Assembly: GCF_003002055.1 (NCBI RefSeq)
Contig: NZ_PVZF01000003.1
Coordinates: 1-64,000 of the forward strand
DNA from: Kineococcus rhizosphaerae
GTDB taxonomy: Bacteria; Actinomycetota; Actinomycetes; Actinomycetales; Kineococcaceae
DNA length: 64,000 nucleotides
Direction of reading: 5' to 3'
A program made the translations under genes and the position numbers. Of the stretch, positions 25,798-34,356 are shown piece by piece. The notes under the pieces were generated by a model. It did not search any database. It saw only the letters and a list, made by a program, of their open reading frames with translations, and had not been told where the DNA came from. Each line of letters starts with the position of its first letter. Position 1 is the stretch's first letter.

Positions 25798-26616
25798 ATG
25801 ACCGATGCCGTTCACGCCTGGTCCCTCGACCGCACGCTCGGACGGTTCCGCGCCGGCACCACCGCGGAACCGTCCGGGCTGTCCCTGCTCGACCTGCCCG
25901 CCGCACTGCGCGCCCGCGGCTACGACACCGTCCAGCTGTGCCACTTCCACCTGCCGCACCGCGACGACGGCTACCTCGGCGAACTGCGGGCCGCGCTCGC
26001 CGAGGCGCACGTCCACCTCGACGCGCTGCTCGTCGACGACGGTGACCTCACCCACCCCACCGAGGCCGCCGAGCAGGAGGCGTGGGTCTCGGGGTGGCTG
26101 CCCGTCGCCGACACCCTGGGCGCGCGGCGCGTCCGCGTCGTCGCCGGCAAGACCCGCACCGACACCGCCCAGCGGGACGCCTCCGCCGCCCTGGGCCGCC
26201 TCGCGGCCCGGACCGGCGTGCGCGTCGTCACCGAGAACTGGTTCGACGTCACGCGCGACGCCGCCGACGTCGAGGCGGTCCTCGCCCCCCTCGACGGTGC
26301 CGTCGGGCTGCTCGTCGACCTCGGCAACTGGACCGGCCCGGGCAAGCACGCCGAGCTGGCGAAGGTCACCCGCTTCGCCGAGACGTGCCACGCCAAGGCG
26401 CACTGGGACGGCGACGTGGTCGACGCGGACGACTACCGCCGCAGCCTGCGGGCCGTCCTCGACCACGGGTTCACGGGCCCGCTGTGCCTGGTCTACGACG
26501 CCGCGGGCGACGACGAGTGGGCGGGGCTGGAGGTTCAGCGCACGATCGTGCGCGAGGAGGTGCGGAACTCCCCCAGCGGGACGAGCGCGTCGGCCGACTC
26601 CGCCCCGAGGGCCTGA
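25798..26616 (+). CDS. TIM-barrel sugar isomerase-like protein
   Basis: A 272-residue protein, third in the operon. It has the xylose-isomerase-like fold: ALRARGYDTVQLCHFHLP, VVTENWFDVT (Glu ligand), VGLLVDLGNWTGP (Asp), HAKAHWDGDV (His) and LCLVYDAAG near the end. The last 25 or so residues (VREEVRNSPSGTSASADSAPRA) look unlike the family and overlap the 3' end of the converging NmrA-like gene by 82 bp, so the original stop may have been lost. Confidence 0.8.
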   Translation: MTDAVHAWSLDRTLGRFRAGTTAEPSGLSLLDLPAALRARGYDTVQLCHFHLPHRDDGYLGELRAALAEAHVHLDALLVDDGDLTHPTEAAEQEAWVSGWLPVADTLGARRVRVVAGKTRTDTAQRDASAALGRLAARTGVRVVTENWFDVTRDAADVEAVLAPLDGAVGLLVDLGNWTGPGKHAELAKVTRFAETCHAKAHWDGDVVDADDYRRSLRAVLDHGFTGPLCLVYDAAGDDEWAGLEVQRTIVREEVRNSPSGTSASADSAPRA

Positions 26617-27251
26617 CCCTCGACCGTGCGGATCTCGCGCGGGTCGTCCGGCAGGGCCCGGCGCAGCAGGTCGTCGAGCGCGAACACCTGCGGTCCGGCC
26701 ACGTCGGTCGTCCCGCCCGTGGGGGCACCCGTCGCCGTGGTCACCAGAAGGTCGACGACGTCGTCCACGGCGACGGGCCGCAGCAGCGTCCGGGGCGCGA
26801 GGACGACCCCGTCGACCGTGAGCCAGTCCGCGATCGTCGGCACGAACTCGCCGAACTGCGTGGCCCGGACGACGGAGAACGGCACGTCCCCGTCGCGCAC
26901 GGCGTCCTCGGCCGCCACCTTGCCGACCAGGTGCCCGTTGCCGGGGGCCCGGTCCGCGCCGACCACGGACAGCAGCACGTGGTGGCCGACCCCGGTGCTC
27001 TCCTCCGCGGCCAGCAACCGCTGCGTGGTGGTCCGGAAGAACGCGGTCGCGGCCTCGGGGTCCAGGTCGGGGGTGTTCAGCACGTCCACCACGACGTCGA
27101 CGCCGACGAGGGCGTCCCCCAGCCCGTGCCCCGTGAGCACGTCCACCCCCGCCGCGCGCGAGCCCACGACGACGTCGTGGCCCTCCGTGCGCAGCCTGGC
27201 CACCAGCCGCGACCCGACCAGCCCGCGGCCCCCGGCGACGAAGACCCTCAC
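26535..27251 (-). CDS. NmrA-like NAD(P)-binding oxidoreductase
   Basis: A 238-residue atypical short-chain dehydrogenase. The nucleotide motif is VFVAGGRGLVGSRL (about 3-16), followed by VVDVLNTPDLDP, VLLSVVGADRAPGNGHLVGKVAAE and the VVRATQFGEFVP segment. It is similar to the protein at 28292-29020. The start GTG 27251 overlaps the sigma-factor stop by GTGA, so the two are coupled. ECF41 sigma factors are typically next to carboxymuconolactone decarboxylase, oxidoreductase or epimerase genes, and this is the oxidoreductase type. Confidence 0.87.
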   Translation of the reverse strand: MRVFVAGGRGLVGSRLVARLRTEGHDVVVGSRAAGVDVLTGHGLGDALVGVDVVVDVLNTPDLDPEAATAFFRTTTQRLLAAEESTGVGHHVLLSVVGADRAPGNGHLVGKVAAEDAVRDGDVPFSVVRATQFGEFVPTIADWLTVDGVVLAPRTLLRPVAVDDVVDLLVTTATGAPTGGTTDVAGPQVFALDDLLRRALPDDPREIRTVEGQALGAESADALVPLGEFRTSSRTIVR

Positions 27252-28198
27252 GCCCGTCCCTCCTCGTGCGTCCACACCCGGAGCTTGGCCGGGTTCAGCT
27301 GGATCCAGACGTCGCGGACGAGACCGTCCACGACCTTGAAGTTCACGACCCCGCGCACCTCGCCGCCGCGCACCATCCGGAAGGCGAGGCCGTCGCCGGT
27401 CCGCACCGCCTCCAGCCGCAGCACGGGGTCCTTCTGCGCGATGCCCAGCACGAAGCGGGCGACGTTGGAGACACCCAGCACCGGCCGCCGGGCCGCGCTG
27501 ACGACGCCCCCGCCGTCGCTGCGCAACGTCACCGACGGGTCCAGCAGCGCCGACAGGGCCGCCAGGTCCCCCGTGCCCGCCGCGTGCGCGAAGGCGCGCA
27601 CGACCTCGTCGTGGGCGCCGCGGTCCAGGCCCCGGTCGACGTCGAGGGCCCCGTGCTCGCGCACCCGCCGGCGCGCCGAGCTCGCGAGCTGGCGCACGGC
27701 CGCCGGCGACCGGCCCACGACCGCGGCGACCTCGTCGAACGGGTACGCGAAGACGTCGTGCAGGACGAACGCCACGCGTTCGGCCGGGGTCATCGCCTCC
27801 ATGACGACCAGGACGGCCGTGCTGACCGACTCGTCCAGGCTCACCCGCTCGAAGGGGTCCACCGGCGCCGTCCCGGTGAAGTGCTGCGCGGGAACGGGTT
27901 CGGGCAACCACTCCCCCACGTAGCGTTCCCGGCGGTGCCGGGCCGACCCCAGCACGTCGAGGCAGATGCGCGACGCGGCGCGGGTGAGCCAGCCCTGCGG
28001 GTTGCCCACGGCCGCCCGTTCGGCCTCGGTCATCCGGTACCAGCGGACGTACGTCTCCTGCACGGCGTCCTCGGCCTCGGCCGTCGTCCCCAGCATCCGG
28101 TACGCCAGCGACAGCAGGCGTCGCCGCTCGGCGTGCACCAGCGCCGGCACGTCCGTCAGCTCGTCCGTCTCTTCACCCACGAGAACCTCCACACCCAC
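27248..28198 (-). CDS. ECF41-family sigma factor (SigJ-like) with SnoaL extension
   Basis: A 316-residue extracytoplasmic-function sigma factor. Region 2 (RRRLLSLAYRMLGTTAEAEDAVQETY) and region 4 (DEVAAVVGRSPAAVRQLASSARRRV) are followed by a SnoaL-like domain of about 110 residues. The ECF41 hallmarks are visible: WLPEP after region 2, DGGG in the extension (SDGGGVV) and the C-terminal LNPAKL (family NPDKL). In this family the C-terminal domain controls activity in place of an anti-sigma factor. GTG 28198 is the longest start and others lie just inside. It probably drives its own operon and the divergent oxidoreductase. Confidence 0.92.
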   Translation of the reverse strand: MGVEVLVGEETDELTDVPALVHAERRRLLSLAYRMLGTTAEAEDAVQETYVRWYRMTEAERAAVGNPQGWLTRAASRICLDVLGSARHRRERYVGEWLPEPVPAQHFTGTAPVDPFERVSLDESVSTAVLVVMEAMTPAERVAFVLHDVFAYPFDEVAAVVGRSPAAVRQLASSARRRVREHGALDVDRGLDRGAHDEVVRAFAHAAGTGDLAALSALLDPSVTLRSDGGGVVSAARRPVLGVSNVARFVLGIAQKDPVLRLEAVRTGDGLAFRMVRGGEVRGVVNFKVVDGLVRDVWIQLNPAKLRVWTHEEGRA

Positions 28199-28291
28199 CC
28201 TGACGAGACAGTGTGCCGGGGTGTGAGGCTCACGTCCGGGGCCGCTGCTCCGTCAGGAGGTCATGACACCGAGCACGCAGGAGGTCCAGCC

Positions 28292-29020
28292 GTGAAGATC
28301 GCCGTCGCCGGGGGAACCGGGGCCGTGGGCCGCCACGTCGTGGAGCACGCCGAGGCGCGGGGGCACGCCGTGGTCGTGCTGTCCCGCGCGCGGGGCGTGG
28401 ACGTGCGGACCGGGGCGGGGCTCGACGTCGCGCTGGCCGGGGTGGACGTCGTCGTCGACGTCACGTCGGTCCCGACGCGCTCGGCGCGGGAGTCCCGCGA
28501 CTTCTTCGGCGCCACGACGACGAACCTGCTGCGCTCGGGGGTGCCGCACGTCGTCGCGCTCTCCATCGTCGGGATCGACCGCGCCCCCTACGACTACTAC
28601 GCCGGCAAGGTCGTCCAGGAGGAGCTGCTGGCCGCCGGGGACGTGCCGTGGACGGTGCTGCGCGCCACGCAGTTCCACGAGTTCGCGCGGCAGGTGTTCG
28701 AGAACCTGGGGTTCGGGCCGCTGCACCTCGCGCCCGTCATGCGGTCCCAGCCGGTCGCCGCGCACGAGGTCGGCGCCCGCCTCGTCGACCTCGCCGAAGC
28801 CGGACCCGCCGGCCGCGTGCGCGACCTCGCCGGCCCCGAGGTGCTGCGGATGCAGGACATGGTCGCCGCCTACGCCCGCGCGAGGAGTCACCGCGGCCCC
28901 GTGCTGCCGGTACCGCTGCCCGGGGGTTTCGGGAAGGCGATGCGCGACGGGTCGCTGCTGGCCGGTTCCGGCGCCGACCTCGGGACGCAGACCTTCGCCT
29001 CCTGGCTGGCCGACCGCTGA
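28292..29020 (+). CDS. NmrA-like NAD(P)-binding oxidoreductase, second copy
   Basis: A 242-residue protein with KIAVAGGTGAVGRHVVEHA (nucleotide binding), GVDVVVDVTSVPT, VVALSIVGIDRAPYDYYAGKVVQEELL and WTVLRATQFHEFARQV. It has the same family features as 26535-27251 and is probably a paralogue. The start is GTG 28292 with GGAGG eight bases upstream. It is divergent from the ECF41 gene across 93 bp and is a likely target of that sigma factor. A strong terminator follows directly. Confidence 0.88.
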   Translation: MKIAVAGGTGAVGRHVVEHAEARGHAVVVLSRARGVDVRTGAGLDVALAGVDVVVDVTSVPTRSARESRDFFGATTTNLLRSGVPHVVALSIVGIDRAPYDYYAGKVVQEELLAAGDVPWTVLRATQFHEFARQVFENLGFGPLHLAPVMRSQPVAAHEVGARLVDLAEAGPAGRVRDLAGPEVLRMQDMVAAYARARSHRGPVLPVPLPGGFGKAMRDGSLLAGSGADLGTQTFASWLADR

Positions 29021-29025
29021 ACGGC

Positions 29026-29058
29026 AGGACCCCGGTGGGCGGTGCCCACCGGGGTCCT
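29026..29058. terminator. Bidirectional terminator
   Basis: Perfect 15-bp arms (29026-29040 and 29044-29058) with a 3-base loop lie between two converging genes, six bases past one stop and 20 before the other. It probably terminates both. Confidence 0.85.
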
Positions 29059-29077
29059 CCTCGTGCGGTCGGTCAGA

Positions 29078-30085
29078 TCAGCGGGTGCCGGCCTTCGCGT
29101 ACTGCGAGACGGCGTCGATGTTCGAGGAGTCGATGAACGCCGGCCCGGTCAGCACCGCCTCGCCCCCGCCGATGGTGTTGGCGTTGGTCAGGTACAGCCA
29201 CAGGGAGTCGATCGCCTCGTAGCCCTGCAGGTAGGGCTGCTGGTCGATGGCCCACTCGACGCTGCCGTCCTTGATGGCGGCCACGAGTTCACCGTTGGTG
29301 TCGAACGTGGCGATCTTGGCGGAGCTGCCCGCCTCCTTGACGGAGTCCACCGCGATGAGGGCGATGGGCGCGCCGAGGGTGACGACGTGGTCGATCGTCT
29401 TGTCCTGCTGCAGCTTGGCGGTGATGGTCGACTGCGTCGCCGCCGCGTCGGTGCCGTTGACGTAGATGTTCTCCACGGACCCGGCGGAGCCGAGACCCGT
29501 CGTGATGGCCTTGCAGCGGTCCTCGAGCTGCGACTGCCCCTGGGTCTGGATGACGCACAGGACCTTCTTGGCGCCCTCGTCGGCCAGCCGCTTGCCGCCG
29601 GCCTGACCGGCGATCGTCTCGTCCTGGCCGAAGTAGCCGATGAGCTTCTGGGCCTTCCAGTCGTTGTACCCCGCGTTGAGGCCGATGACCGGGATCTTCG
29701 CCGCCTCGGCGTTCGCGATGGCCGTGGTCAGCGGGCCGACGTTGGGCATGGTGACCGCGATGCCGTCGACCTTGGCGTCGACGGCGTTCTGGATGAGGGT
29801 CGCCTGCTGCGAGGCGTTGTCGTTGTTGACGTACTGCAGCTCGACGTTGTCCTTCTTGGCCGCCGCTTCGGCGCCCTTGCGGACGATGTCCCAGAACGTG
29901 TCACCGGCCGAGGCGTGCGTGACGAGCGTGATCTTGTACTTGGGGGTCCCGGCGGCCGCACCCCCGCCGCCGCTGGTGTCGTCGTCCGACTTCTGGGCTC
30001 CCCCGGAGCTGCTGCAGGCCGCGAGGCCGAGCGCGGCCACCGCCAGGACCGCCGTGGTGCGCAAACCGGCACGAGTCATCTTCAC
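29078..30085 (-). CDS. Sugar (inositol) ABC transporter substrate-binding lipoprotein
   Basis: A 335-residue solute-binding protein of the ribose/inositol (cluster B) type. A signal sequence ends at a lipobox (ALGLAACSSS), so it is anchored outside the membrane. A Ser/Gly-rich linker precedes two periplasmic-binding lobes (YKITLVTHASAGDTFWD, GIAVTMPNVGPLT, PVIGLNAGYNDW, AIDQQPYLQGYEAI). I chose GTG 30085 because GGGAG lies just before it. ATG 30103 is also possible. It is last in the operon with permease, ATPase and iolG, so inositol is the likely ligand. A hairpin separates it from iolG. Confidence 0.9.
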   Translation of the reverse strand: MKMTRAGLRTTAVLAVAALGLAACSSSGGAQKSDDDTSGGGGAAAGTPKYKITLVTHASAGDTFWDIVRKGAEAAAKKDNVELQYVNNDNASQQATLIQNAVDAKVDGIAVTMPNVGPLTTAIANAEAAKIPVIGLNAGYNDWKAQKLIGYFGQDETIAGQAGGKRLADEGAKKVLCVIQTQGQSQLEDRCKAITTGLGSAGSVENIYVNGTDAAATQSTITAKLQQDKTIDHVVTLGAPIALIAVDSVKEAGSSAKIATFDTNGELVAAIKDGSVEWAIDQQPYLQGYEAIDSLWLYLTNANTIGGGEAVLTGPAFIDSSNIDAVSQYAKAGTR

Positions 30086-30199
30086 GAGTGCTCCCATCCT
30101 CATCGACAGGTGCCGTCCGCCCGGTGCGGATCGGCTTCCAGTCCGGCCTTGGTGGTGCTCACCTGCTCCGACGGCCGGGCCGGGCGGTGCGTGCGTGGT

Positions 30200-30231
30200 C
30201 CCCGCGGCGGCCGGGGACGGCCACCGCGGGG
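30200..30231 (-). terminator. Intercistronic hairpin between iolG and the binding-protein gene
   Basis: Arms CCCCGCGG and CCGCGGGG (30200-30207 and 30224-30231) enclose a further GGCC/GGCC stem. It lies in the 153-bp gap between iolG and the binding-protein gene, in the middle of an apparent operon. It could be a partial terminator or an mRNA-stabilising stem. Confidence 0.55.
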
Positions 30232-30238
30232 AAGTGGT

Positions 30239-31300
30239 TCAGGGGCGGGGGCCCAGGTCGATCTCGACCCGCTCACCCGTGTGCAGGGACCGGACCCCGG
30301 CCTCGCAGACCGCGGCCGCGGCGTAGCCGTCCCAGACGCCCGGGCCGTCGACGTTGGAGCCGTCGCGGACCGCGTCGATCCAGCGCTGGAACTCGATGTC
30401 GTAGGCCGCGCCGAAGCGCTCCTTGAAGTCCTTGGCGATGGAACCGCCCCAGCCGGCGGCCGACTGGGTCACGATGCCCTCGTGCTGGCCGATGCGGGCC
30501 TGGCCCTTCTCGGCGACCAGCTCGGTGCGGACCTCGTACCCGAAGGTGGTGTTCACGAAGATCTCGACGTCGACCAGGACGCCGGACTCGGTCTCCATGA
30601 TGACGAACTGCGGGTCGCGCAGCCCCTCGGGCGCCTGCGTGCTCGACCGGGGGGCGATGACGCGGATCGCGACGATCTCCTCCCCCGTCAGGAAGCGGGT
30701 GGCGTCGACCTCGTGCACCACCGAGTCGAGCATCAGCTGCTCGGAGTTGAAGTTCGGCGGCGTGGTGGCGTTGCGGTGCGCGCAGTGCAGGAACAGCGGG
30801 GCGCCGTACTCCCCGGAGGCGATGAGCGCGCGCAGCTGCTGGTAGCCGGCGTCGAAGCGGCGCATGAAGCCGACCTGCACGAGCCGGCGCCCGAGTTCGG
30901 CCTCCTTCTCGACGATCCTGCGCGAGGTCTGCGCCGAGGTCGTCAGCGGCTTCTCGCACAGGACCGGCTTGCCCGCGTCCAGGGCCAGCAGGACGAGCTC
31001 CTCGTGGGTGAAGCCGGGGGTCGCGATGACGAGGGCGTCCACCTCGGGGTCGGTGATGGCGGCCTTCGGGTCGTGGATCGCACGAACCCCGAACTCCTTC
31101 GCCACCGCGTCGGTGCGGGCCACGTCGACGTCGCTGACGGCGACGAGTTCCGCGCCCGCCGTCAGCGTCGCCAGCCGGCGGGCGTGGTCCTGGCCCATCA
31201 TGCCGACCCCGAGGACGGCGACGCGCACCGTCTCGGCCCGGTCGTAGCCCTGACGGGCGCTGTCCGGGTCCAGGACGAGGGTGCTCGAGGTGCTGGTCAT
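30239..31300 (-). CDS. iolG: Inositol 2-dehydrogenase
   Basis: A 353-residue Gfo/Idh/MocA enzyme that oxidises myo-inositol to 2-keto-myo-inositol (scyllo-inosose) with NAD. The Rossmann motif is [17 protein letters not shown], catalytic Lys lies in CEKPLTTS, and [15 protein letters not shown] matches the conserved D-x-x-x-H-x-x-D of inositol dehydrogenases. ATG 31300 is the start. It lies 20 bp from the ABC ATPase gene on the same strand. Context within an inositol ABC and iol cluster makes the assignment strong. Confidence 0.92.
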   Translation of the reverse strand: MTSTSSTLVLDPDSARQGYDRAETVRVAVLGVGMMGQDHARRLATLTAGAELVAVSDVDVARTDAVAKEFGVRAIHDPKAAITDPEVDALVIATPGFTHEELVLLALDAGKPVLCEKPLTTSAQTSRRIVEKEAELGRRLVQVGFMRRFDAGYQQLRALIASGEYGAPLFLHCAHRNATTPPNFNSEQLMLDSVVHEVDATRFLTGEEIVAIRVIAPRSSTQAPEGLRDPQFVIMETESGVLVDVEIFVNTTFGYEVRTELVAEKGQARIGQHEGIVTQSAAGWGGSIAKDFKERFGAAYDIEFQRWIDAVRDGSNVDGPGVWDGYAAAAVCEAGVRSLHTGERVEIDLGPRP

Positions 31301-31320
31301 GACGGGTTCGTCGCTCCTTC

Positions 31321-32133
31321 TCAGTTCGCGTCGGTCGCTGCCGTGACGGCGGACAGCTCGTGGCTCAGCGCCTCGAGCTCCGCGCCGCCGGCCATCTCGT
31401 TGGTGAGACGGTCGAGGGTGATGTCCGCCCGGGCCGAGTCCAGGGACACGCTGCCGCGGTTGAGGATCACGAAGTGGTTGCCCACGAGGTAGGCGTGGTG
31501 GGGGTTGTGGGTGATGAAGATGACCCCCAGACCCGCGTCGCGGGCCTTGGCGACGTACTTCAGGACGACACCGGACTGCTTGACGCCCAGGGCAGCCGTC
31601 GGCTCGTCCAGGATCAGGACCTTGGCCCCGAAGTAGATCGCCCGGGCGATCGCGATGCACTGGCGCTGACCGCCGGACAGGGCGCCCACGGAACGGTCCA
31701 GGTCGGGCACCGAGATGCCCATCTTCGTCAGTTCCTCACCCGTGATCCGCATCATCGCCTTCACGTCGAGGCGGGAGAACGGGCCCCACCCCGTGCGCAT
31801 CTCCTGCCCGAGGAAGAAGTTGCGCCAGATCGACATGAGCGGCACCAGGGCCAGGTCCTGGTAGACGGTGGCGATCCCCCGGTCCAGCGACTCGCGCGGG
31901 GAGGAGAACGACACCTCCTCACCGTTGACGGTGAACGTCCCGTCGGTGTGGGAGTGCAGCCCGGCGATGATCTTGATGAGGGTCGACTTGCCGGCCCCGT
32001 TGTCGCCGAGCACGCAGGTGATCTCCCCCTGCCTGACCGACAGCGACACCCCCCGCAGCGCGTGGACGTTGCCGTACCGCTTGCCGACGTCCTTCAGGGA
32101 CAGGATCTCGGTGTTCGGAGTGAGAGCGTTCAC
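31321..32133 (-). CDS. Sugar ABC transporter ATP-binding protein
   Basis: A 270-residue single-domain ATPase. Walker A is GDNGAGKST, signature LSGGQRQ, Walker [13 protein letters not shown], and the switch His is in FITHNPHHA. Ribose importers usually have a duplicated 500-residue ATPase, and this half-size form resembles FrcA-type proteins. GTG 32133 overlaps the permease stop by GTGA. It energises uptake through the permease upstream, probably of inositol. Confidence 0.93.
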   Translation of the reverse strand: MNALTPNTEILSLKDVGKRYGNVHALRGVSLSVRQGEITCVLGDNGAGKSTLIKIIAGLHSHTDGTFTVNGEEVSFSSPRESLDRGIATVYQDLALVPLMSIWRNFFLGQEMRTGWGPFSRLDVKAMMRITGEELTKMGISVPDLDRSVGALSGGQRQCIAIARAIYFGAKVLILDEPTAALGVKQSGVVLKYVAKARDAGLGVIFITHNPHHAYLVGNHFVILNRGSVSLDSARADITLDRLTNEMAGGAELEALSHELSAVTAATDAN

Positions 32134-33209
32134 CGCTTGGCCGCCTGGTTCTTCACGACGAGGTTGACGATGGTCGCGAGCACCAGCATCGCGCCCAGGA
32201 AGAGCTTGTTCCAGTCCGCCTGCCAGCCCGCGTACACGATGCCGTTGGTGACGACCCCGTAGATCAGCGCCCCGATGGCCGCGCCGATCGCCGAGCCGTA
32301 CCCACCGGTCATCAGGCACCCGCCGACGACCGCGGCGATGATGTAGAACAGCTCGTTGCCGACCCCGTTGCCGGACTGCGCGTTGGAGTAGGCGAACAGG
32401 TTGTGCATCCCCAGCAGCCAGGCCGTGAACCCGACCGCCATGAACAGGCCGATCTTCGTGGCCTTCACGGGGACACCCACGGCGCGGGCCGCGGCCGGGT
32501 CCCCGCCGGCGGCGAAGATCCAGTTCCCGATCCGCGTCCGCAGCAGGATCCAGGTGGCGACGACCACCAGCACGATCCAGAAGATGACCGGCACGCGCAC
32601 CCCGTTGCCCAGGGGCAGCGTGTAGTCGAAGAACGCCTTGGCCGAGGAGAACCCGTCCATGTCGCTGATCGTCGGCGACGACACCCCACCGGTGATCACC
32701 TTCGTCACGCCCAGGTTCAGGCCCGTGAGCATGAAGAACGAGCCGAGGGTGATGATGAAGGACGGCAACCCCGTGCGCACCAGCAGCCAGCCGTTGAACA
32801 GCCCCACGGCCAGGGCCAGGACCAGCGCCGCCAGCACACCCACCCACACGTTGAGGTGGAGCTGGTAGGCGACCATCGACGCCGTCAGCGACGCCGTCGT
32901 GACCGCGACACCCGCCGACAGGTCGAACTCCCCGCCGATCATCAGCAGCGCGACCGAGACGGCCATGATGCCGATCGTCGACGACGAGTACAGCACCGTC
33001 AGCAGCGCCGCCCCCGAGCGCAGGGTCGGAGCCACCACCAGGAACAGCACGAACAGCGCGATCGCCCCGATCAGCGACCCGATCTCGGGCCGCGACAGGA
33101 GGACCGACAGCAGCGGCCGGGTCTGCACGCGGTCGTCGGCCGAGGTGGCCCTCCCGCCCGCGTGCGTGGTCGGGGCCGCAGCCCCACCCGCTTCAGTGCG
33201 AATCTCCAT
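32130..33209 (-). CDS. Sugar ABC transporter permease (RbsC/FrcC type)
   Basis: A 359-residue membrane protein with a long Arg/Ala/Thr-rich N-terminus and eight to ten hydrophobic helices. The family signature GGEFDLSAGVAV is present, as is the ATPase-contact region (GGDPAAARAVGVPVKATKIGLF). It forms the channel for the importer and its stop overlaps the ATPase start. The gene lies 39 bp after the iolE-like gene on the same strand. Confidence 0.93.
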   Translation of the reverse strand: MEIRTEAGGAAAPTTHAGGRATSADDRVQTRPLLSVLLSRPEIGSLIGAIALFVLFLVVAPTLRSGAALLTVLYSSSTIGIMAVSVALLMIGGEFDLSAGVAVTTASLTASMVAYQLHLNVWVGVLAALVLALAVGLFNGWLLVRTGLPSFIITLGSFFMLTGLNLGVTKVITGGVSSPTISDMDGFSSAKAFFDYTLPLGNGVRVPVIFWIVLVVVATWILLRTRIGNWIFAAGGDPAAARAVGVPVKATKIGLFMAVGFTAWLLGMHNLFAYSNAQSGNGVGNELFYIIAAVVGGCLMTGGYGSAIGAAIGALIYGVVTNGIVYAGWQADWNKLFLGAMLVLATIVNLVVKNQAAKR

Positions 33210-33248
33210 CGATCCGATCCTCTCTGAGTGCCGAGCCGAACCGGCGTC

Positions 33249-34139
33249 TTAGCGGCAGGAGTTGAGGTAGGTGCGCGTGCGGGTGGCGATGGGCAGCGGC
33301 ACGTCGAAGGAGGCCACCGGGTAGATGTCCTGCTCGACGATCGCGAAGATGTCGCGCCCCAGACCCTCGAGAGCCTCCAGGATCGGCGGCATGGCCGGGA
33401 TCCCCTGGGGCGGTTCCACCATCGCGCCGAGCTTGACGGCCTCGCCGAACGGGAGGTCCTCCTCCTTGACGCGGGCCACGACGGCCGGGTCGACCTGCTT
33501 GAGGTGGACGTAGGCGATGCGGTCGGGGTGGTCGGCGATGATCTTGAGGTTGTCGCCGCCGGAGTAGGCCACGTGGCCCGTGTCCAGGCAGAGCTTCACG
33601 ACGTCGGGGTCGGTCAGCTCCAGGAACCGGTCGACCTCCTCGTGGGTGTCGATGTGGGTGTCCGCGTGCGAGTGGACCGCCACCTGCAGGCCGTAGCCGT
33701 CGCGGACGTCGCGGCCGAGGCGGTCCATGCCCGCCGCCAGCCGGGCCCAGCCGTCGGCGTCCAGTTCGCGCGGTTCGATCTGCTCACCGGTCTTGTCGCT
33801 GCGCCACTGGCCGGGGATCACGACGAGGTGGGTGCCGCCCATCGCCTGGGTCAGCTTGGCGACCTGCTCGACCTGCGCCCACGCCTCGGCGTAGTGGTCG
33901 GGGCGGTGCAGGGCGGCGAAGATCGTGCCGGCCGAGACCTTGAGCCTGCGCTTCTCGAGCTCGTCGGACAGCTCGGAGGCGTCCGTCGGCAGGTAGCCGT
34001 AGGGGCCGAGCTCGATCCACTCGTAGCCGGCGTCGACGACCTCGTCGAGGAAGCGGGATGCGGGGGTCTGGAGCTCGTCGTCGGCGAACCAGACGCCCCA
34101 GGAGTCGGGGGCGGTGCCGATGGTGATGGACCGAGCCAT
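33249..34139 (-). CDS. IolE/IolI/IolH-like TIM-barrel protein of inositol catabolism
   Basis: A 296-residue TIM-barrel enzyme that starts SITIGTAPDSWGVWFADD, the N-terminal pattern of inosose dehydratase and isomerase proteins. Metal-ligand motifs are visible: VAVHSHADTHIDTHEE, LCLDTGHVAYSGGD, AYVHLKQVD and a final VEQDIYP. IolE removes water from 2-keto-myo-inositol. IolI and IolH are related isomerases, and I cannot separate them by sequence alone. Because no other iolE candidate lies in the core cluster, the dehydratase role is likely. ATG 34139 has GGAGG upstream. It leads the transporter-iolG operon. Confidence 0.8.
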   Translation of the reverse strand: MARSITIGTAPDSWGVWFADDELQTPASRFLDEVVDAGYEWIELGPYGYLPTDASELSDELEKRRLKVSAGTIFAALHRPDHYAEAWAQVEQVAKLTQAMGGTHLVVIPGQWRSDKTGEQIEPRELDADGWARLAAGMDRLGRDVRDGYGLQVAVHSHADTHIDTHEEVDRFLELTDPDVVKLCLDTGHVAYSGGDNLKIIADHPDRIAYVHLKQVDPAVVARVKEEDLPFGEAVKLGAMVEPPQGIPAMPPILEALEGLGRDIFAIVEQDIYPVASFDVPLPIATRTRTYLNSCR

Positions 34140-34213
34140 GGGGAACTTCCTCCACGTCTTCGTGTTCTGCGCGTGCGCCGCGGGTTCCCCGGCGGGGGGT
34201 TCGGCTGCAGGAA

Positions 34214-34252
34214 CTGTCGCGCGAACAGGCGCAAACTGTCAAGCGATTGTCG
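34214..34252 (-). promoter_or_regulatory. Promoter of the iolE-transporter operon with possible GntR half-site
   Basis: On the minus strand TTGACA (34237-34242) is followed after 17-18 bp by GACAGT, a good -35/-10 pair. The -35 element belongs to TGTCAAGCGATTGTCG, which shares TGTCAAG and TTGTC with the operators at 39190 and 41650 but lacks a full palindrome. Regulation by the same GntR is plausible but weak. Confidence 0.5.
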
Positions 34253-34305
34253 TTACATATTTACCTCCCAACCGCATCACGCGGCGGGAGGTGGGCGGGG
34301 ACGCA

Positions 34306-34345
34306 CCACGACCTCCCCGGCAAGCGTTTACCGGGGAGGTCGTGG
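34306..34345. terminator. Terminator after iolD
   Basis: Perfect 15-bp arms (34306-34320 and 34331-34345) with a 10-base loop lie 12 bp past the iolD stop on the minus strand. This separates the iolC-iolD operon from the iolE operon promoter. Confidence 0.85.
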
Positions 34346-34356
34346 GCGGTTCGGGC

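Noticed and set aside
24524-25906. 460-codon open frame antisense to the TIM-barrel gene
   Set aside because: Composition is that of a reverse frame, and the plus-strand gene has conserved metal ligands.
28199-28291. ECF41 promoter motif
   Set aside because: I looked for TGTCACA with a downstream CGTC. Only degenerate matches are present, so no promoter is listed.
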